A stretch of 64,000 bases of DNA from a sulfur-oxidizing endosymbiont of Gigantopelta aegis (GCF_016097415.1 NZ_JAEHGE010000001.1:4046610-4110609); one strand, 5' to 3'; shown: positions 1 to 10,754, counted from the stretch's first letter. Translations and numbers: made by a program. Notes: generated by a model from the sequence alone, not told the origin.

Positions 1-209
1 AAGGAAATTGCTGGGACAATGCTGTATCAGAGAGCTTCTTTCATAGTTTGAAAACTGAATTGACGCACCATTGTCGATTCAAAACCAGAGTAGAAGCAAA
101 GCAGGCAATATTTGAATATATTGAGGTATTTTATAATCGGGAGCGACTTCATTCGGCTAATGATTATTTGTCACCAGTCGATTATGAAATACAGCAGGAA
201 ATAGCTTAA
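1..209 (+). CDS. IS3-family transposase OrfB, C-terminal fragment
   Basis: Frame 3 from the window start encodes the last part of Orf[21 protein letters not shown], then the C-terminus ending QQEIA. The Glu in SESFF is the third residue of the DDE catalytic triad. The sequence is in frame to the TAA at 207-209. The N-terminus lies beyond the window. Confidence 0.85.
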   Translation, partial: GNCWDNAVSESFFHSLKTELTHHCRFKTRVEAKQAIFEYIEVFYNRERLHSANDYLSPVDYEIQQEIA

Positions 210-500
210 ATCGATTGATTGAAGAGGGGTAAAAGGCGACATAAATGCCGCCCATTACCGTTGACGGCCATCGGCTCCTCAGCCTGTGCCGTGAAGATAT
301 TGTAACAGGATCATTACCGTTGTGAAAATACCTTGGGTGAATGGAACGGCTCTATCGTTCCAGAGGGCAAAGCCCTTTCTCTTCATCTGTTTAAAGTTAA
401 CATGAGAAACTAAAATGATAGGAAATACAAAATGACAAAAATCACTTGAAACAGCCAAAAAAATATTTAGAAAACTGTCCGGAAAAGTGTTGACACATCA
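1..500 (+). mobile_element. IS-A copy 1 (IS3 family), right part, cut by window edge
   Basis: This is the 3' third of the IS3-family element repeated through the window. It holds the orfB C-terminus and the long non-coding tail, and ends in the right terminal repeat GTGTTGACACATCA at 500. The left end lies outside the window, so its target duplication cannot be checked; the right flank starts TGT. It cuts into the 5' part of an older transposase gene that continues from 501. It faces copy 2 right-end to right-end, only 369 bp away. Confidence 0.95.
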
Positions 501-869
501 TGTTTCAGCGGATACTACCACTCAATGAGCGACATGATAAAGAACTGAACTGGGTACATACTCAGATTTGGGAACTATTTTATGATCTCAAACAATATAA
601 ACTTGAGCCAGATGATCCGTTGAAGTCAGCGATTGCTGAACATTTTGATGAATTGTGCCGGACTAAAACAAGCTTTGAAACGTTGAATCAGGCACTGAAA
701 CGATTGGCAAGAAATAAAACAGAATTACTGCTGGTATTGGAACGGCCTGATATTCCTCTTCATAATAATTTGAGTGAAAATGATATTCGAGAATATGTTA
801 TTAAGCGTAAAATTAGTGGTAGTACACGCTCAAAGGATGGGCAACTTTGCAGAGATACCTTTGTCAGTT

Positions 870-2315
870 TGATGTGTCAACACTTTTCCGGACAGTTTTC
901 TAAATATTTTTTTGGCTGTTTCAAGTGATTTTTGTCATTTTGTATTTCCTATCATTTTAGTTTCTCATGTTAACTTTAAACAGATGAAGAGAAAGGGCTT
1001 TGCCCTCTGGAACGATAGAGCCGTTCCATTCACCCAAGGTATTTTCACAACGGTAATGATCCTGTTACAATATCTTCACGGCACAGGCTGAGGAGCCGAT
1101 GGCCGTCAACGGTAATGGGCGGCATTTATGTCGCCTTTTACCCCTTCTTCAATCAATCGATTTAAGCTATTTCCTGCTGTATTTCATAATCGACTGGTGA
1201 CAAATAATCATTAGCCGAATGAAGTCGCTCCCGATTATAAAATACCTCAATATATTCAAATATTGCCTGCTTTGCTTCTACTCTGGTTTTGAATCGACAA
1301 TGGTGCGTCAATTCAGTTTTCAAACTATGAAAGAAGCTCTCTGATACAGCATTGTCCCAGCAATTTCCTTTGCGGCTCATAGACTGAATTATGTTATGAT
1401 CCGACAATATTTTTCTATGACTATCAGAGGCATATTGGCTACCTCGGTCAGTATGCCAAAGCAATCCATCCATTGGTTTACGCTTCCATATGGCCATCAG
1501 TAAAGCATCATTGACTAGCTTGGCTTTCATTCGCTCATCCATCGACCAGCCAACAATTTGCCTGGTAGAATAAGTCAATGACAACCGCTAAATATAACCA
1601 GCCTTCCTTGGTGGCAATATAGGTAATATCACCCACATAGTAGCGATCAGGTTGAGAGACAGTAAACTCTCTTTCCAGTAAATTTGGAGATATACGCTTA
1701 TTATGCTTGGAATTAGTCGTCGCTTTAAAGCGTCTCTTCGTTTTACAAAACAAACCGGCTTTTTTCATTAATCGACCAATTCTCCGGCGGCTTATATGAA
1801 CGCCTTTTTTCAGCCAGTTTTCTTTTAAGACGACGGGTTCCATAAGTCTTGCGACTGTCTTCAAACAGTTTTTTAGCTGCTCAGTAAGCGCTTCATTTTC
1901 TTTCTCTCTATCCGTTTTAGGAGAGCTAACCCAATCATAATAGCAACTACGGAAACATCCATAAAACGGCACAGAATCGTTACCGGGTAATCTTTTAGCC
2001 TGATCAGTTATCCATGCGTACTTCACAAAGTTTCCTTGAAAGTACGCTGTGGCCTTTTTATAAATCACGCTCCTGAATCACTTTTGCCAATTCTTTTTTC
2101 AGACGTTTTACTTCATCATAAATGTGCCGTGATCACTTCTATTGGCTACCGTCTTCACCGGTTTGAATATTTACTGATCCAGGTATGTAGTGTTATGGAA
2201 CGTGATGTATAGTATAGCTTTTATTCGGTTTTTTTGTTTGATCATTCATTTTAGGTCACACTTTTTATCTTTTAGTTATTTTAAGTTGTGTGTCCGGTTA
2301 AGTATAGCCACATTA
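870..2315 (-). mobile_element. IS-A copy 2 (IS3 family), internally deleted
   Basis: The element starts TGATGTGTC (right end) and finishes TAGCCACATTA (left end). GTT at 867-869 and GTT at 2316-2318 form a 3-bp target duplication, and removing the element restores the reading frame of the host transposase (F-V-S-L-K-K-T). It is 1446 bp against about 1515 bp for full copies, because roughly 90 bp of orfA is lost around 2185-2210. Confidence 0.93.
1162..2249 (-). pseudogene. IS-A transposase (orfA/orfB), decayed
   Basis: The orfB catalytic part is readable at 1162-1584 and its N-terminal part at 1535-2068, offset by an indel near 1560 (CCTGGTAG where other copies have CCTAGAG). OrfA has lost its central helix-turn-helix region. 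This copy is useful because the segment around 2030-2068 reads YKKATAYF, the motif expected at the OrfA/OrfB junction of IS3 elements, in the same frame as [10 protein letters not shown]. In the other copies those two motifs lie in different frames. No functional transposase is expected. Confidence 0.8.
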
Positions 2316-2701
2316 GTTTAAAGAAAACTTGTTTGAAACAAGGAATTTCATTCTGGGATTTTATTAATGACCGGATCAGCAAGAGAAATTTGATCCCATA
2401 TCTGCCTGAGTTGCTGAAAGGTAAAGTTTGTGCTGTTTAAATGCACAGACTTATTGAGAAGTTACAGAAATTGCTTCTATCTTATTGTTTTACATTAATT
2501 TTAACCTAATTAAAAGTATTTTTTAAATACGATGAAAAATAAGCTTATTATTCGGAAAGTCATGTTTTATAGCAATTATTCTCCTAACAGGGCAAAATCC
2601 CTCAATACATAGACAAATATAACCATGATACGTGGAAAATTTCGCTTAATAGCGTTTATTTTTACACATTTGATTAGATAAAAAACGAAAGACTACAAAG
2701 T

Positions 2702-4891
2702 GTGCTAACTGAAAAACTAAAAAAAACCATACAAGATGCTTATTCCAAAGTTCTGGAAAGCAAAGGAATAAAAGCCCGTTATGGACAACGGCTAATGATT
2801 GCGGATATTGCTCGAACCTTGGGCAATATTGATCAAGAGAATATTGATCAAGAGAATACCGAACAAACTAATATTTGCACGCTTGAAGCTGGGACAGGAA
2901 CAGGCAAAACCATTGCTTATTTGGTTTCTGCCCTACCCATTGCCAAAGAAAACAAAAAGAAACTCATCATTTCTACCGCTACGATTGCCTTACAGGAACA
3001 AATACTGCTCAAAGATTTACCTGATATCCATCGCCATAGCGGTTTAAATTTTTCCTTTACCCTTGCCAAGGGACGCAAACGTTATGTTTGCCATTATAAA
3101 TTAGAAAACTTCATCGCCCATCGGGATCAGCCTGAACTGGGGCTGGATATGCCCTCCAATGAAAGCCTGCTAAATAATAAAGATGATATGCAACTCTATG
3201 AAGCCTTACATCAGGCATGGAAGAAAAAACAATGGGATGGCGAAATCGACAGTTGGGATGATTTTATTGGTCAGAGTAGTTGGCTACCCCTAACATCCGA
3301 CCAACACCAATGCAGTGGCAAGCGTTGCTCCTATTATAATGAATGTGTCTATTTCAAAGCCCGTGAATCCGTGTTTAAGGTCGATTGCATTATTGCCAAT
3401 CATGATCTAGTGCTCAGTGACTTGAATATGGGTGGCGGCTATATTTTGCCACCGCCCAATGAATGCATTTACATTTTTGATGAGGGTCATCATTTACCGC
3501 TTAAAGCGATTAATCATTTCAGCTATTCATTTCATATCAATAGTAGTCTTAAATGGTTGGAGCAAGTCAACGCAACACTGAATAACTTTGCCTCATTGGC
3601 TAAGCCGCCAGCACAAATTCAACAAATCATTACAAATTTTCCTGAACTGGCCAAAGAGATAAGCACTGAGCTTAACCATCTGGATAGCATCACACGGCAA
3701 TTCAAATTTCCTGAAAACCGATTCTCTGGGTCAAGCTCCTCAGCGCAAGCAGGCAATAATCAAAAGGAAATCTTACGATTTGAGTTCGGGCAAATTCCCG
3801 ATATATTGAAAGAGCAATGTCAGCAGCTTTTAAAACAGTTTGATAAACTTTCTTCACAATTAATGCATATCAATAAAGTATTAAAGGACAGTCTGGAAGG
3901 CGAAATAACCGGTCTCAAAAGTGAAATAGCAGAACAATGGATGCCCGCACTAGCACCTATGGAGGGACGCGCCACAGCGGCCATGGATTTGTTCGAGTTT
4001 TTCACTAAGGCCGACAAACAAGGTATGCCCCCCAATGCTCGATGGTTACAAAAAAATGAAGCATCCTCTAACACCCGTAACGAACTGCTGGGCATAGAAT
4101 TATCTTGTAGCCCTATTCTTGCTGCCAATACGCTGGAACAAATCCTCTGGTCACAATGTTATGGCGCGGTAGTCACCAGTGCGACAATAGCAGCACTGGG
4201 GAATTTTGATCGGTATATCTTAAACTCCGGTGTACCGGGTTTCTTTAATATCTTACCCAGCCCTTTTAATTATCAGGAAAATGTCGAATTTATTGTCCCT
4301 GCAATGCGTAGCGATGCGACTCAATATCAGGCACATACCGATGAGGTGGTTGAATTATTAACTCAGATCATCGATCCCAATAAGGGCACCTTGGTCTTAT
4401 TTGCCTCCAAAAAACAAATGAGTGATGTGGAATACGAGTTATTGCGCAGTGATGACATCTGGAAAAAATTACTACTTACCCAGGGACAAAGAAATAAACA
4501 AGTGATTATCAATGATCACAAGAAACAAATTGACAAGGGTCATGGTAGCGTTATTCTTGGCCTCAATAGCTTTGCCGAAGGTATCGACCTCCCCGGGGAA
4601 TATTGCGAACATGTTATCATAGCCAAACTCCCCTTTTCAGTTCCTAACAATCCCGTTGATGCTTCTTTAACCGAGTGGATTGAATCTCAAGGCCGCAATG
4701 CCTTTATGGAAATTGCTGTGCCTGATGCATCCATAAAACTAGTACAAGCCTGTGGTCGTTTGATCAGAAAAGAAACCGACTCAGGAAAAATCACCCTTTT
4801 GGACAAACGCGTAATCACAAAATTTTACGGTAAGAAAATTCTTAGTGCCCTGCCTCCTTATAAAATGCGCTTAAACGAAGTGATTGATTAA
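2702..4891 (+). CDS. dinG: DinG-family ATP-dependent DNA helicase
   Basis: The 729-residue product is close to the usual DinG size. It is an XPD-like 5'-3' superfamily 2 helicase expected to unwind R-loops and D-loops during repair and replication. Walker A reads EAGTGTGKT (about residue 62) and the DEAH-like box is FDEGHHLP. Four cysteines lie between them (RYVCHY, QCSGKRC, NECVYF), in the arrangement that binds the 4Fe-4S cluster. Later motifs include VVTSATIAALG, GLNSFAEGIDLPGE and the motif VI-like QACGRLIR. The start is GTG at 2702; no strong Shine-Dalgarno is visible, and a tandem IDQEN repeat near residue 43 is a local oddity. The frame is intact despite long A runs. It stands alone, with the IS66-like relic and copy 2 upstream and the MITE plus monooxygenase pseudogene downstream. 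Confidence 0.93.
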   Translation: MLTEKLKKTIQDAYSKVLESKGIKARYGQRLMIADIARTLGNIDQENIDQENTEQTNICTLEAGTGTGKTIAYLVSALPIAKENKKKLIISTATIALQEQILLKDLPDIHRHSGLNFSFTLAKGRKRYVCHYKLENFIAHRDQPELGLDMPSNESLLNNKDDMQLYEALHQAWKKKQWDGEIDSWDDFIGQSSWLPLTSDQHQCSGKRCSYYNECVYFKARESVFKVDCIIANHDLVLSDLNMGGGYILPPPNECIYIFDEGHHLPLKAINHFSYSFHINSSLKWLEQVNATLNNFASLAKPPAQIQQIITNFPELAKEISTELNHLDSITRQFKFPENRFSGSSSSAQAGNNQKEILRFEFGQIPDILKEQCQQLLKQFDKLSSQLMHINKVLKDSLEGEITGLKSEIAEQWMPALAPMEGRATAAMDLFEFFTKADKQGMPPNARWLQKNEASSNTRNELLGIELSCSPILAANTLEQILWSQCYGAVVTSATIAALGNFDRYILNSGVPGFFNILPSPFNYQENVEFIVPAMRSDATQYQAHTDEVVELLTQIIDPNKGTLVLFASKKQMSDVEYELLRSDDIWKKLLLTQGQRNKQVIINDHKKQIDKGHGSVILGLNSFAEGIDLPGEYCEHVIIAKLPFSVPNNPVDASLTEWIESQGRNAFMEIAVPDASIKLVQACGRLIRKETDSGKITLLDKRVITKFYGKKILSALPPYKMRLNEVID

Positions 4892-4989
4892 ATGTATGGT
4901 AATGAAGTGTAAATATAATATGCGCTTGAAGTAAATCGCTCATTAAATTATCATCGAATAGACTATTTGCTCTTATTAGCAGTAATTAT

Positions 4990-5165
4990 CCTAAAATAAT
5001 CAGTTGAATCGTAGCGAGAGCGACTTAGGTTCTGAAGATTAAGGGTTTTACAGGTTATTTTGGCTTTATTCGTAGTCACCCTACGGGTGAAGTCAAAATG
5101 TTCTGGAAAATCCTTAAGATTCAGTACATAAGGCGGTCGCAGTAGGTTCAACTGATTTTTTTAGG
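4990..5165. repeat. Palindromic MITE, copy 1 (176 bp)
   Basis: The element begins CCTAAAATAATCAGTTGAA and ends TTCAACTGATTTTTTTAGG. The outer 19 bp are near-perfect inverted repeats, and weaker complementarity continues inward to a central hairpin CACCCTACGGGTGA, so the whole element can fold on itself. It is flanked by ATTAT on both sides (4985-4989 and 5166-5170), which looks like a 5-bp target duplication. It has no coding potential. A near-identical copy lies at 57808-57982. It sits immediately upstream of the monooxygenase start codon and would alter that promoter. Confidence 0.85.
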
Positions 5166-5191
5166 ATTATACCCCAAGGATAAAATATGCC

Positions 5192-6712
5192 TAATGTGGC
5201 TACACTTAACCGGACACACAACTTAAAATAACTAAAAGATAAAAAGTGTGACCTAAAATGAATGATCAAACAAAAAAAACCGAATAAAAGCTATACATCA
5301 GAATTTAAAGAATCAGCTGTCAAATTAGCTAATGAGACGGATCAACCCGTTTCTCAGACTGCCAGGGAGCTAGGTGTTAATGTAAATACTCTACATACCT
5401 GGATCAGTAAATATTCCAAACCGGTGAAGACGGTAGCCAATAGAAGTGATGAACACATTTATGATGAAGTAAAACGTCTGAAAAAAGAATTGGCAAAAGT
5501 GATTCAGGAGCGTGATTTATTAAAAAGGCCACAGCGTACTTTGCAAGGGAAACTTTGTGAAGTACGCATGGATAACTGATCAGGCTAAAGATTACCCGGT
5601 AACGATTCTGTGCCGTTTTATGGATGTTTCCCGTAGTTGCTATTATGATTGGGTTAGCTCTCCTAAAACGGATAGAGAGAAAGAAAATGAAGCGCTTACT
5701 GAGCAGCTAAAAAACTGTTTGAAGACAGTCGCAAGACTTATGGAACCCGTCGTCTTAAAAGAAAACTGGCTGAAAAAGGCGTTCATATAAGCCGCCGGAG
5801 AATTGGTCGATTAATGAAAAAAGCCGGTTTGTTTTGTAAAACGAAGAGACGCTTTAAAGCGACGACTAATTCCAAGCATAATAAGCGTATATCTCCAAAT
5901 TTACTGGAAAGAGAGTTTGCTGTCTCTCAACCTGATCGCTACTATGTGGGTGATATTACCTATATTGCCACCAAGGAAGGCTGGTTATATTTAGCGGTTG
6001 TCATTGACTTATTCTCTAGGCAAATTGTTGGCTGGTCGATGGATGAGCGAATGAAAGCCAAGCTAGTCAATGATGCTTTACTGATGGCCATATGGAAGCG
6101 TAAACCAATGGATGGATTGCTTTGGCATACTGACCGAGGTAGCCAATATGCCTCTGATAGTCATAGAAAAATATTGTCGGATCATAACATAATTCAGTCT
6201 ATGAGCCGCAAAGGAAATTGCTGGGACAATGCTGTATCAGAGAGCTTCTTTCATAGTTTGAAAACTGAATTGACGCACCATTGTCGATTCAAAACCAGAG
6301 TAGAAGCAAAGCAGGCAATATTTGAATATATTGAGGTATTTTATAATCGGGAGCGACTTCATTCGGCTAATGATTATTTGTCACCAGTCGATTATGAAAT
6401 ACAGCAGGAAATAGCTTAAATCGATTGATTGAAGAGGGGTAAAAGGCGACATAAATGCCGCCCATTACCGTTGACGGCCATCGGCTCCTCAGCCTGTGCC
6501 GTGAAGATATTGTAACAGGATCATTACCGTTGTGAAAATACCTTGGGTGAATGGAACGGCTCTATCGTTCCAGAGGGCAAAGCCCTTTCTCTTCATCTGT
6601 TTAAAGTTAACATGAGAAACTAAAATGATAGGAAATACAAAATGACAAAAATCACTTGAAACAGCCAAAAAAAAATATTTAGAAAACTGTCCGGAAAAGT
6701 GTTGACACATCA
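5192..6712 (+). mobile_element. IS-A copy 3 (IS3 family), full length
   Basis: This 1521-bp element is complete at both ends and flanked by GCC (5189-5191 and 6713-6715). It inserted directly after the start codon of the monooxygenase gene. Its left end reads CTACACTT where most copies read CTATACTT, which weakens the -10 box of the proposed circle-junction promoter. Confidence 0.95.
5258..6419 (+). pseudogene. IS-A transposase (orfA/orfB), frameshifted
   Basis: The orfA start is displaced by an extra A (A8 in place of A7 after the ATG), but an internal ATG at 5262 reopens the frame to 5579. OrfB reads from GTG 5557 to a premature stop at 5790 and resumes at 5814-6419. The DDE motifs [15 protein letters not shown] and SESFF are present in the second piece. 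The break comes from four As in the run near 5755, where the only open copy (45455) has five. Confidence 0.8.
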
Positions 6713-8304
6713 GCCTATTGAAAGTCCATCAGAAACAGCACAGGACAGCAATATACCAAAGGATGTACAAAAAGACTCTCAGCATTTTGAAACAGTAATC
6801 ATCGGCACTGGATTTTCAGGTTTACTCGCGGCTATCCGTTTACAAAAAAGCATTTCAATGACTTTGTCTTATTAGAACGAAGTTCTGATATCGGTGGAAC
6901 CTGGCGGGACAACTCCTATCCGGGTGCCGAAGTAGACATTCCAACGAGCTTATATTCTATTTCCTTTGTGCCTTATAAATTCAAAAAACATATTCACCAC
7001 AGAGTGAATTGCTTGAATATACCAACTATATCATCAATAAATTTGATATTAGAAAGCACACAAAAACAAACCAAACCGTCACAAAACTTACATATAATGA
7101 AGATACTTTTTTATGGCATGTAGAGGTTGGGTCAGGAGAACACTATACCGCTCGGTTTATTATTGATACCAGTGGTGTGTTAGCCAATCCACATATTCCT
7201 GAAATTAACGGGGCTGATACTTTTCAAGGCGCTAAATTCCACACTGCGCGATGGGATCACAACATACCTTATGAAGGAAAACGTGTTGCAGTGATTGGGT
7301 CTGGATGTTCCGCAGCTCAGGTCGTTCCAGCCATTGCCAGTAAGGTTGAGCAATTAACATTATTTATGGGCAAGGCTCAATGGATCATTCCACGTTCAGA
7401 CCGCAACTATAGTTCCACCGAGCGTTTCATTCGTAATCTTCCTGGAATACGGCATATTATTCGTTTTGCAATCTTTAGTTATCATGAAATCAGATTTCTT
7501 GCCTTTCGTCGCTATCCAATCACGACAAATCTCAGTAAATTCATTAAAAGTATTTATAGAAAGGTACTCAAGAAGAATCTTGAAAAATACATTGATGATG
7601 ACAAGATACGCCAACATATGATGCCTGATTATGAATTGGGCAGCAGGCGAGTCATTCCGACAAATATTTATCTCCCGGCCCTTTCCCGAGACAATGTGAC
7701 TGTTAATATCAGTGGCATAGAAGCGATTACACCAACAGGCATTAAAACCAAAGACGGTAAAGAAATACCTTTAGACATCATCGTCTATGCCACAGGCTTT
7801 TATGCTTATTCAAATATGAAAAAAGCACTCTCATTTCAGGTCTATGGTCTCGATGGTCGAAACCTCAATAGTGAATGGGAAACAGATCTGGTCTCTTATA
7901 AGGGCATCATGGTTTCAGGCTATCCTAATTATTTTAAAGTAAATGGACCTAATACCGGTACCGGTCATAGTTCACAATTATGCTATATGGAAGCAATGAC
8001 CCATTATACCGTTAAGGCAATTGAGGCAATAAAAAGCGATACCAGCATCAAAGCCATCGACGTTAAACAGAACCTTCAGGATGAGTACGTTAAAAAAATG
8101 AGACAAACGATGCAATTGACCGTTTGGCAAAATAGTACTTGTACGGCTTTTTATAGAAAAAATATGACAGGTGATGTCACCAGCCTATCACCTGAATCTG
8201 TGGTCAACTTTATCTTTACCCGTAAATGGTTTCACTTAAGTGATTATAATTTATTAAAGTGAAATAAAACCATGTAATAAAACCTTAAAATATGCCAATT
8301 TATC

Positions 8305-8411
8305 TTTACATTTGTAGGATGTGGTGAGTATAACGAACCACATCAAAACGTATATTTAAAGCCATTGATGCAGTTCGTTATACTCACCACATCCTACATC
8401 TGAAGTGTAAA
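8305..8411. repeat. REP-like palindrome
   Basis: Two arms of about 45 bp form an inverted repeat: TTTACA...GTAGGATGTGGTGAGTATAACGAACC pairs with its complement ending CATCCTACATC...TGTAAA. The core GTAGGATG...GAACCACATC resembles the dispersed GTAGGATGGG...CCCATC palindromes common in proteobacterial intergenic DNA. It follows the monooxygenase stop and could form a strong hairpin in RNA. A related palindrome is at 29179-29270. Confidence 0.75.
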
Positions 8412-9034
8412 CAAGGTTTAATATGTGCCCTTTGTGAACAGTCTGATAATTTCAAGGTAAATATTAATCATTCAGGGAATTGAAATGAGCAATAAGAAAG
8501 TAGGTATTACTACAGCCATAACTGCCATAATAATTATGGCCTTTTTAATCATTTATTTGGCCAAGCCCTGCGATGGGGACTATAAGTTTAGCCTAAAAGA
8601 AATGTCATTTGAGTGTTCTCTAGCAACAATAAACCCTGACCCAACCCCAGGCCCAAGTTCAGGTTCAAGTTCAGGTTCAGGTGATATCACAACAACGCCA
8701 GATGATTCTAATAACTCAGATAAAATTATCCATGCCTGTATCAATAATAAAATTGCCAGTCTAGAAGCAAAAACACGCCAAGAAGTTGTTAGTTTGGGTG
8801 TGGCCGCAGGTCTTGGCAAATATTTTGCTTGCAAAACTGTCACCGTTAACAAAGAAAAAATTAGCGCAAGGTCCAAAGTCTAATGAATATTTATCCGGCT
8901 CCCCTGAGTGTTCACTGGTTTCTGCCGAAGTTGAAGATAGAGCAAAAGTCATAGAGTGCGGTACGAAAAATGGTAAGCCTTTTATTAAAATTGAAGTAAA
9001 AGGTAAAGGCTGTGAATATTCAAATAAAGCAACA

Positions 9035-10541
9035 TAATGTGGCTATACTTAACCGGACACACAACTTAAAATAACTAAAAGATAAAAAGTGTGACCTAAA
9101 ATGAATGATCAAACAAAAAAACCGAATAAAAGCTATACATCAGAATTTAAAGAATCAGCTGTCAAATTAGCTACAACCTGTTTCTCAGACTGCCAGGGAG
9201 CTAGGTGTTAATGTAAATACTCTACATACCTGGATCAGTAAATATTCCAAACCGGTGAAGACGGTAGCCAATAGAAGTGATGAACACATTTATGATGAAG
9301 TAAAACGTCTGAAAAAAAGAATTGGCAAAAGTGATTCAGGAGCGTGATTTATTAAAAAGGCCACAGCGTACTTTGCAAGGGAAACTTTGTGAAGTACGCA
9401 TGGATAACTGATCAGGCTAAAGATTACCCGGTAACGATTCTGTGCCGTTTTATGGATGTTTCCCGTAGTTGCTATTATGATTGGGTTAGCTCTCCTAAAA
9501 CGGATAGAGAGAAAGAAAATGAAGCGCTTACTGAGCAGCTAAAAAACTGTTTGAAGACAGTCGCAAGACTTATGGAACCCGTCGTCTTAAAAGAAAACTG
9601 GCTGAAAAAGGCGTTCATATAAGCCGCCGGAGAATTGGTCGATTAATGAAAAAAGCCGGTTTGTTTTGTAAAACGAAGAGACGCTTTAAAGCGACGACTA
9701 ATTCCAAGCATAATAAGCGTATATCTCCAAATTTACTGGAAAGAGAGTTTACTGTCTCTCAACCTGATCGCTACTATGTGGGTGATATTACCTATATTGC
9801 CACCAAGGAAGGCTGGTTATATTTAGCGGTTGTCATTGACTTATTCTCTAGGCAAATTGTTGGCTGGTCGATGGATGAGCGAATGAAAGCCAAGCTAGTC
9901 AATGATGCTTTACTGATGGCCATATGGAAGCGTAAACCAATGGATGGATTGCTTTGGCATACTGACCGAGGTAGCCAATATGCCTCTGATAGTCATAGAA
10001 AAATATTGTCGGATCATAACATAATTCAGTCTATGAGCCGCAAAGGAAATTGCTGGGACAATGCTGTATCAGAGAGCTTCTTTCATAGTTTGAAAACTGA
10101 ATTGACGCACCATTGTCGATTCAAAACCAGAGTAGAAGCAAAGCAGGCAATATTTGAATATATTGAGGTATTTTATAATCGGGAGCGACTTCATTCGGCT
10201 AATGATTATTTGTCACCAGTCGATTATGAAATACAGCAGGAAATAGCTTAAATCGATTGATTGAAGAGGGGTAAAAGGCGACATAAATGCCGCCCATTAC
10301 CGTTGACGGCCATCGGCTCCTCAGCCTGTGCCGTGAAGATATTGTAACAGGATCATTACCGTTGTGAAAATACCTTGGGTGAATGGAACGGCTCTATCGT
10401 TCCAGAGGGCAAAGCCCTTTCTCTTCATCTGTTTAAAGTTAACATGAGAAACTAAAATGATAGGAAATACAAAATGACAAAAATCACTTGAAACAGCCAA
10501 AAAATATTTAGAAAACTGTCCGGAAAAGTGTTGACACATCA
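9035..10541 (+). mobile_element. IS-A copy 4 (IS3 family), near full length
   Basis: The 1507-bp element is bounded by TAATGTGG and CACATCA and flanked by ACA on both sides (9032-9034 and 10542-10544). Removing it rejoins the membrane-protein gene in frame. It lacks about 12 bp of orfA after ATTAGCTA and has an extra-A run near 9315. Confidence 0.94.
9101..10251 (+). pseudogene. IS-A transposase (orfA/orfB), frameshifted
   Basis: OrfA is broken by the small deletion near 9172 and by an A insertion near 9317. OrfB is open at 9389-9622 and again at 9646-10251, with the same interrupting A4 run as copies 3 and 12. The catalytic core ([29 protein letters not shown]) is unaltered. Confidence 0.8.
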
Positions 10542-10754
10542 ACATTTAAAATGGTTGCCAATTACAAAAGAAATATTAATCAAAGCACCAGAAAACATAT
10601 TGAAGCTGAATGCAAAAAAAATAGTGAGTGAACGGCCGCCCATTGGGATTGATATTCTGAGCAATTGAAAAATTTCACTACCCGGTATCGGTGACCAATC
10701 TGCTATAAGAACGGGATGCTTTTGTTCGCCAACCAACTGCGATGTCAGATACTG

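Larger units (their letters stand above)
501..2440 (+). pseudogene. IS66-like transposase C-terminus, split by IS-A copy 2
   Basis: Residues encoded at 501-869 (including LHNNLSENDIREYVIKRK, SGSTRSKDGQLCRDTFVSL) join those at 2316-2440 (KKTCLKQGISFWDFINDR, ending GKVCAV) once the IS and one copy of the GTT duplication are removed. The NNLSEN...RDTF...SLKKTC pattern is that of the C-terminal half of IS66-like transposases. The N-terminal half is missing because copy 1 lies immediately upstream; the apparent ATG at 500 borrows its A from the IS end. It is a relic hit by two independent IS-A insertions. The family assignment rests on motif resemblance only. Confidence 0.7.
5187..8262 (+). pseudogene. 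Flavin-containing (Baeyer-Villiger-type) monooxygenase, disrupted by IS-A
   Basis: The gene starts at ATG 5187 after CAAGGATAAAAT and is broken two bases later by IS-A copy 3. It resumes at 6713 as P-I-E-S-P-S-E. The product would be an FAD/NADPH monooxygenase of about 500 residues. Visible motifs are the first dinucleotide fold GTGFSGLLAA, GGTWRDNSYPGAEVDIP, the Baeyer-Villiger fingerprint FQGAKFHTARW, the second nucleotide fold GSGCSAAQ, and YATGFYAY. Two further frameshifts, near 6850 and 6985, each look like one lost A in an A6 run; adding one A back restores LQKKHFNDFVLLE and FKKTYSPQSELLEY. From 7009 the frame is open to the stop. Substrate unknown; steroid- or ketone-type oxidation is typical of the family. 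Confidence 0.85.
8485..10631 (+). pseudogene. Membrane-anchored protein of unknown function, split by IS-A
   Basis: The start ATG 8485 follows CAGGGAATTGAA. The product begins with a cytoplasmic MSNKKVG, then one transmembrane helix (about residues 7-26), an acidic Cys-containing stretch, a Pro/Gly/Ser linker (PGPSSGSSSGSGD), then a soluble cysteine-containing domain. A frameshift in the A run near 8855 moves the frame to KKLAQGPKSNEYLSGSPE, and IS-A copy 4 interrupts after KAT. The sequence continues past the IS as FKMVANYKRNINQSTRKH and ends at 10631. No family was recognised. The single membrane span with a low-complexity linker suggests a periplasm-facing domain. Confidence 0.6.

Noticed and set aside
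870-950. Open frame of about 73 codons on the opposite strand at every IS-A right end ([13 protein letters not shown]...)
   Set aside because: Its start codon lies in the terminal repeat, there is no ribosome site, and its poly-T/A stretch changes length between copies and breaks the frame. Mentioned only as part of the tail.
10542-10754. Composite transposon formed by the inverted IS-A copies at 9035 and 10755
   Set aside because: Each copy has its own separate target duplication (ACA and ACTG), so they inserted independently, and the 213 bp between them holds only gene remnants.
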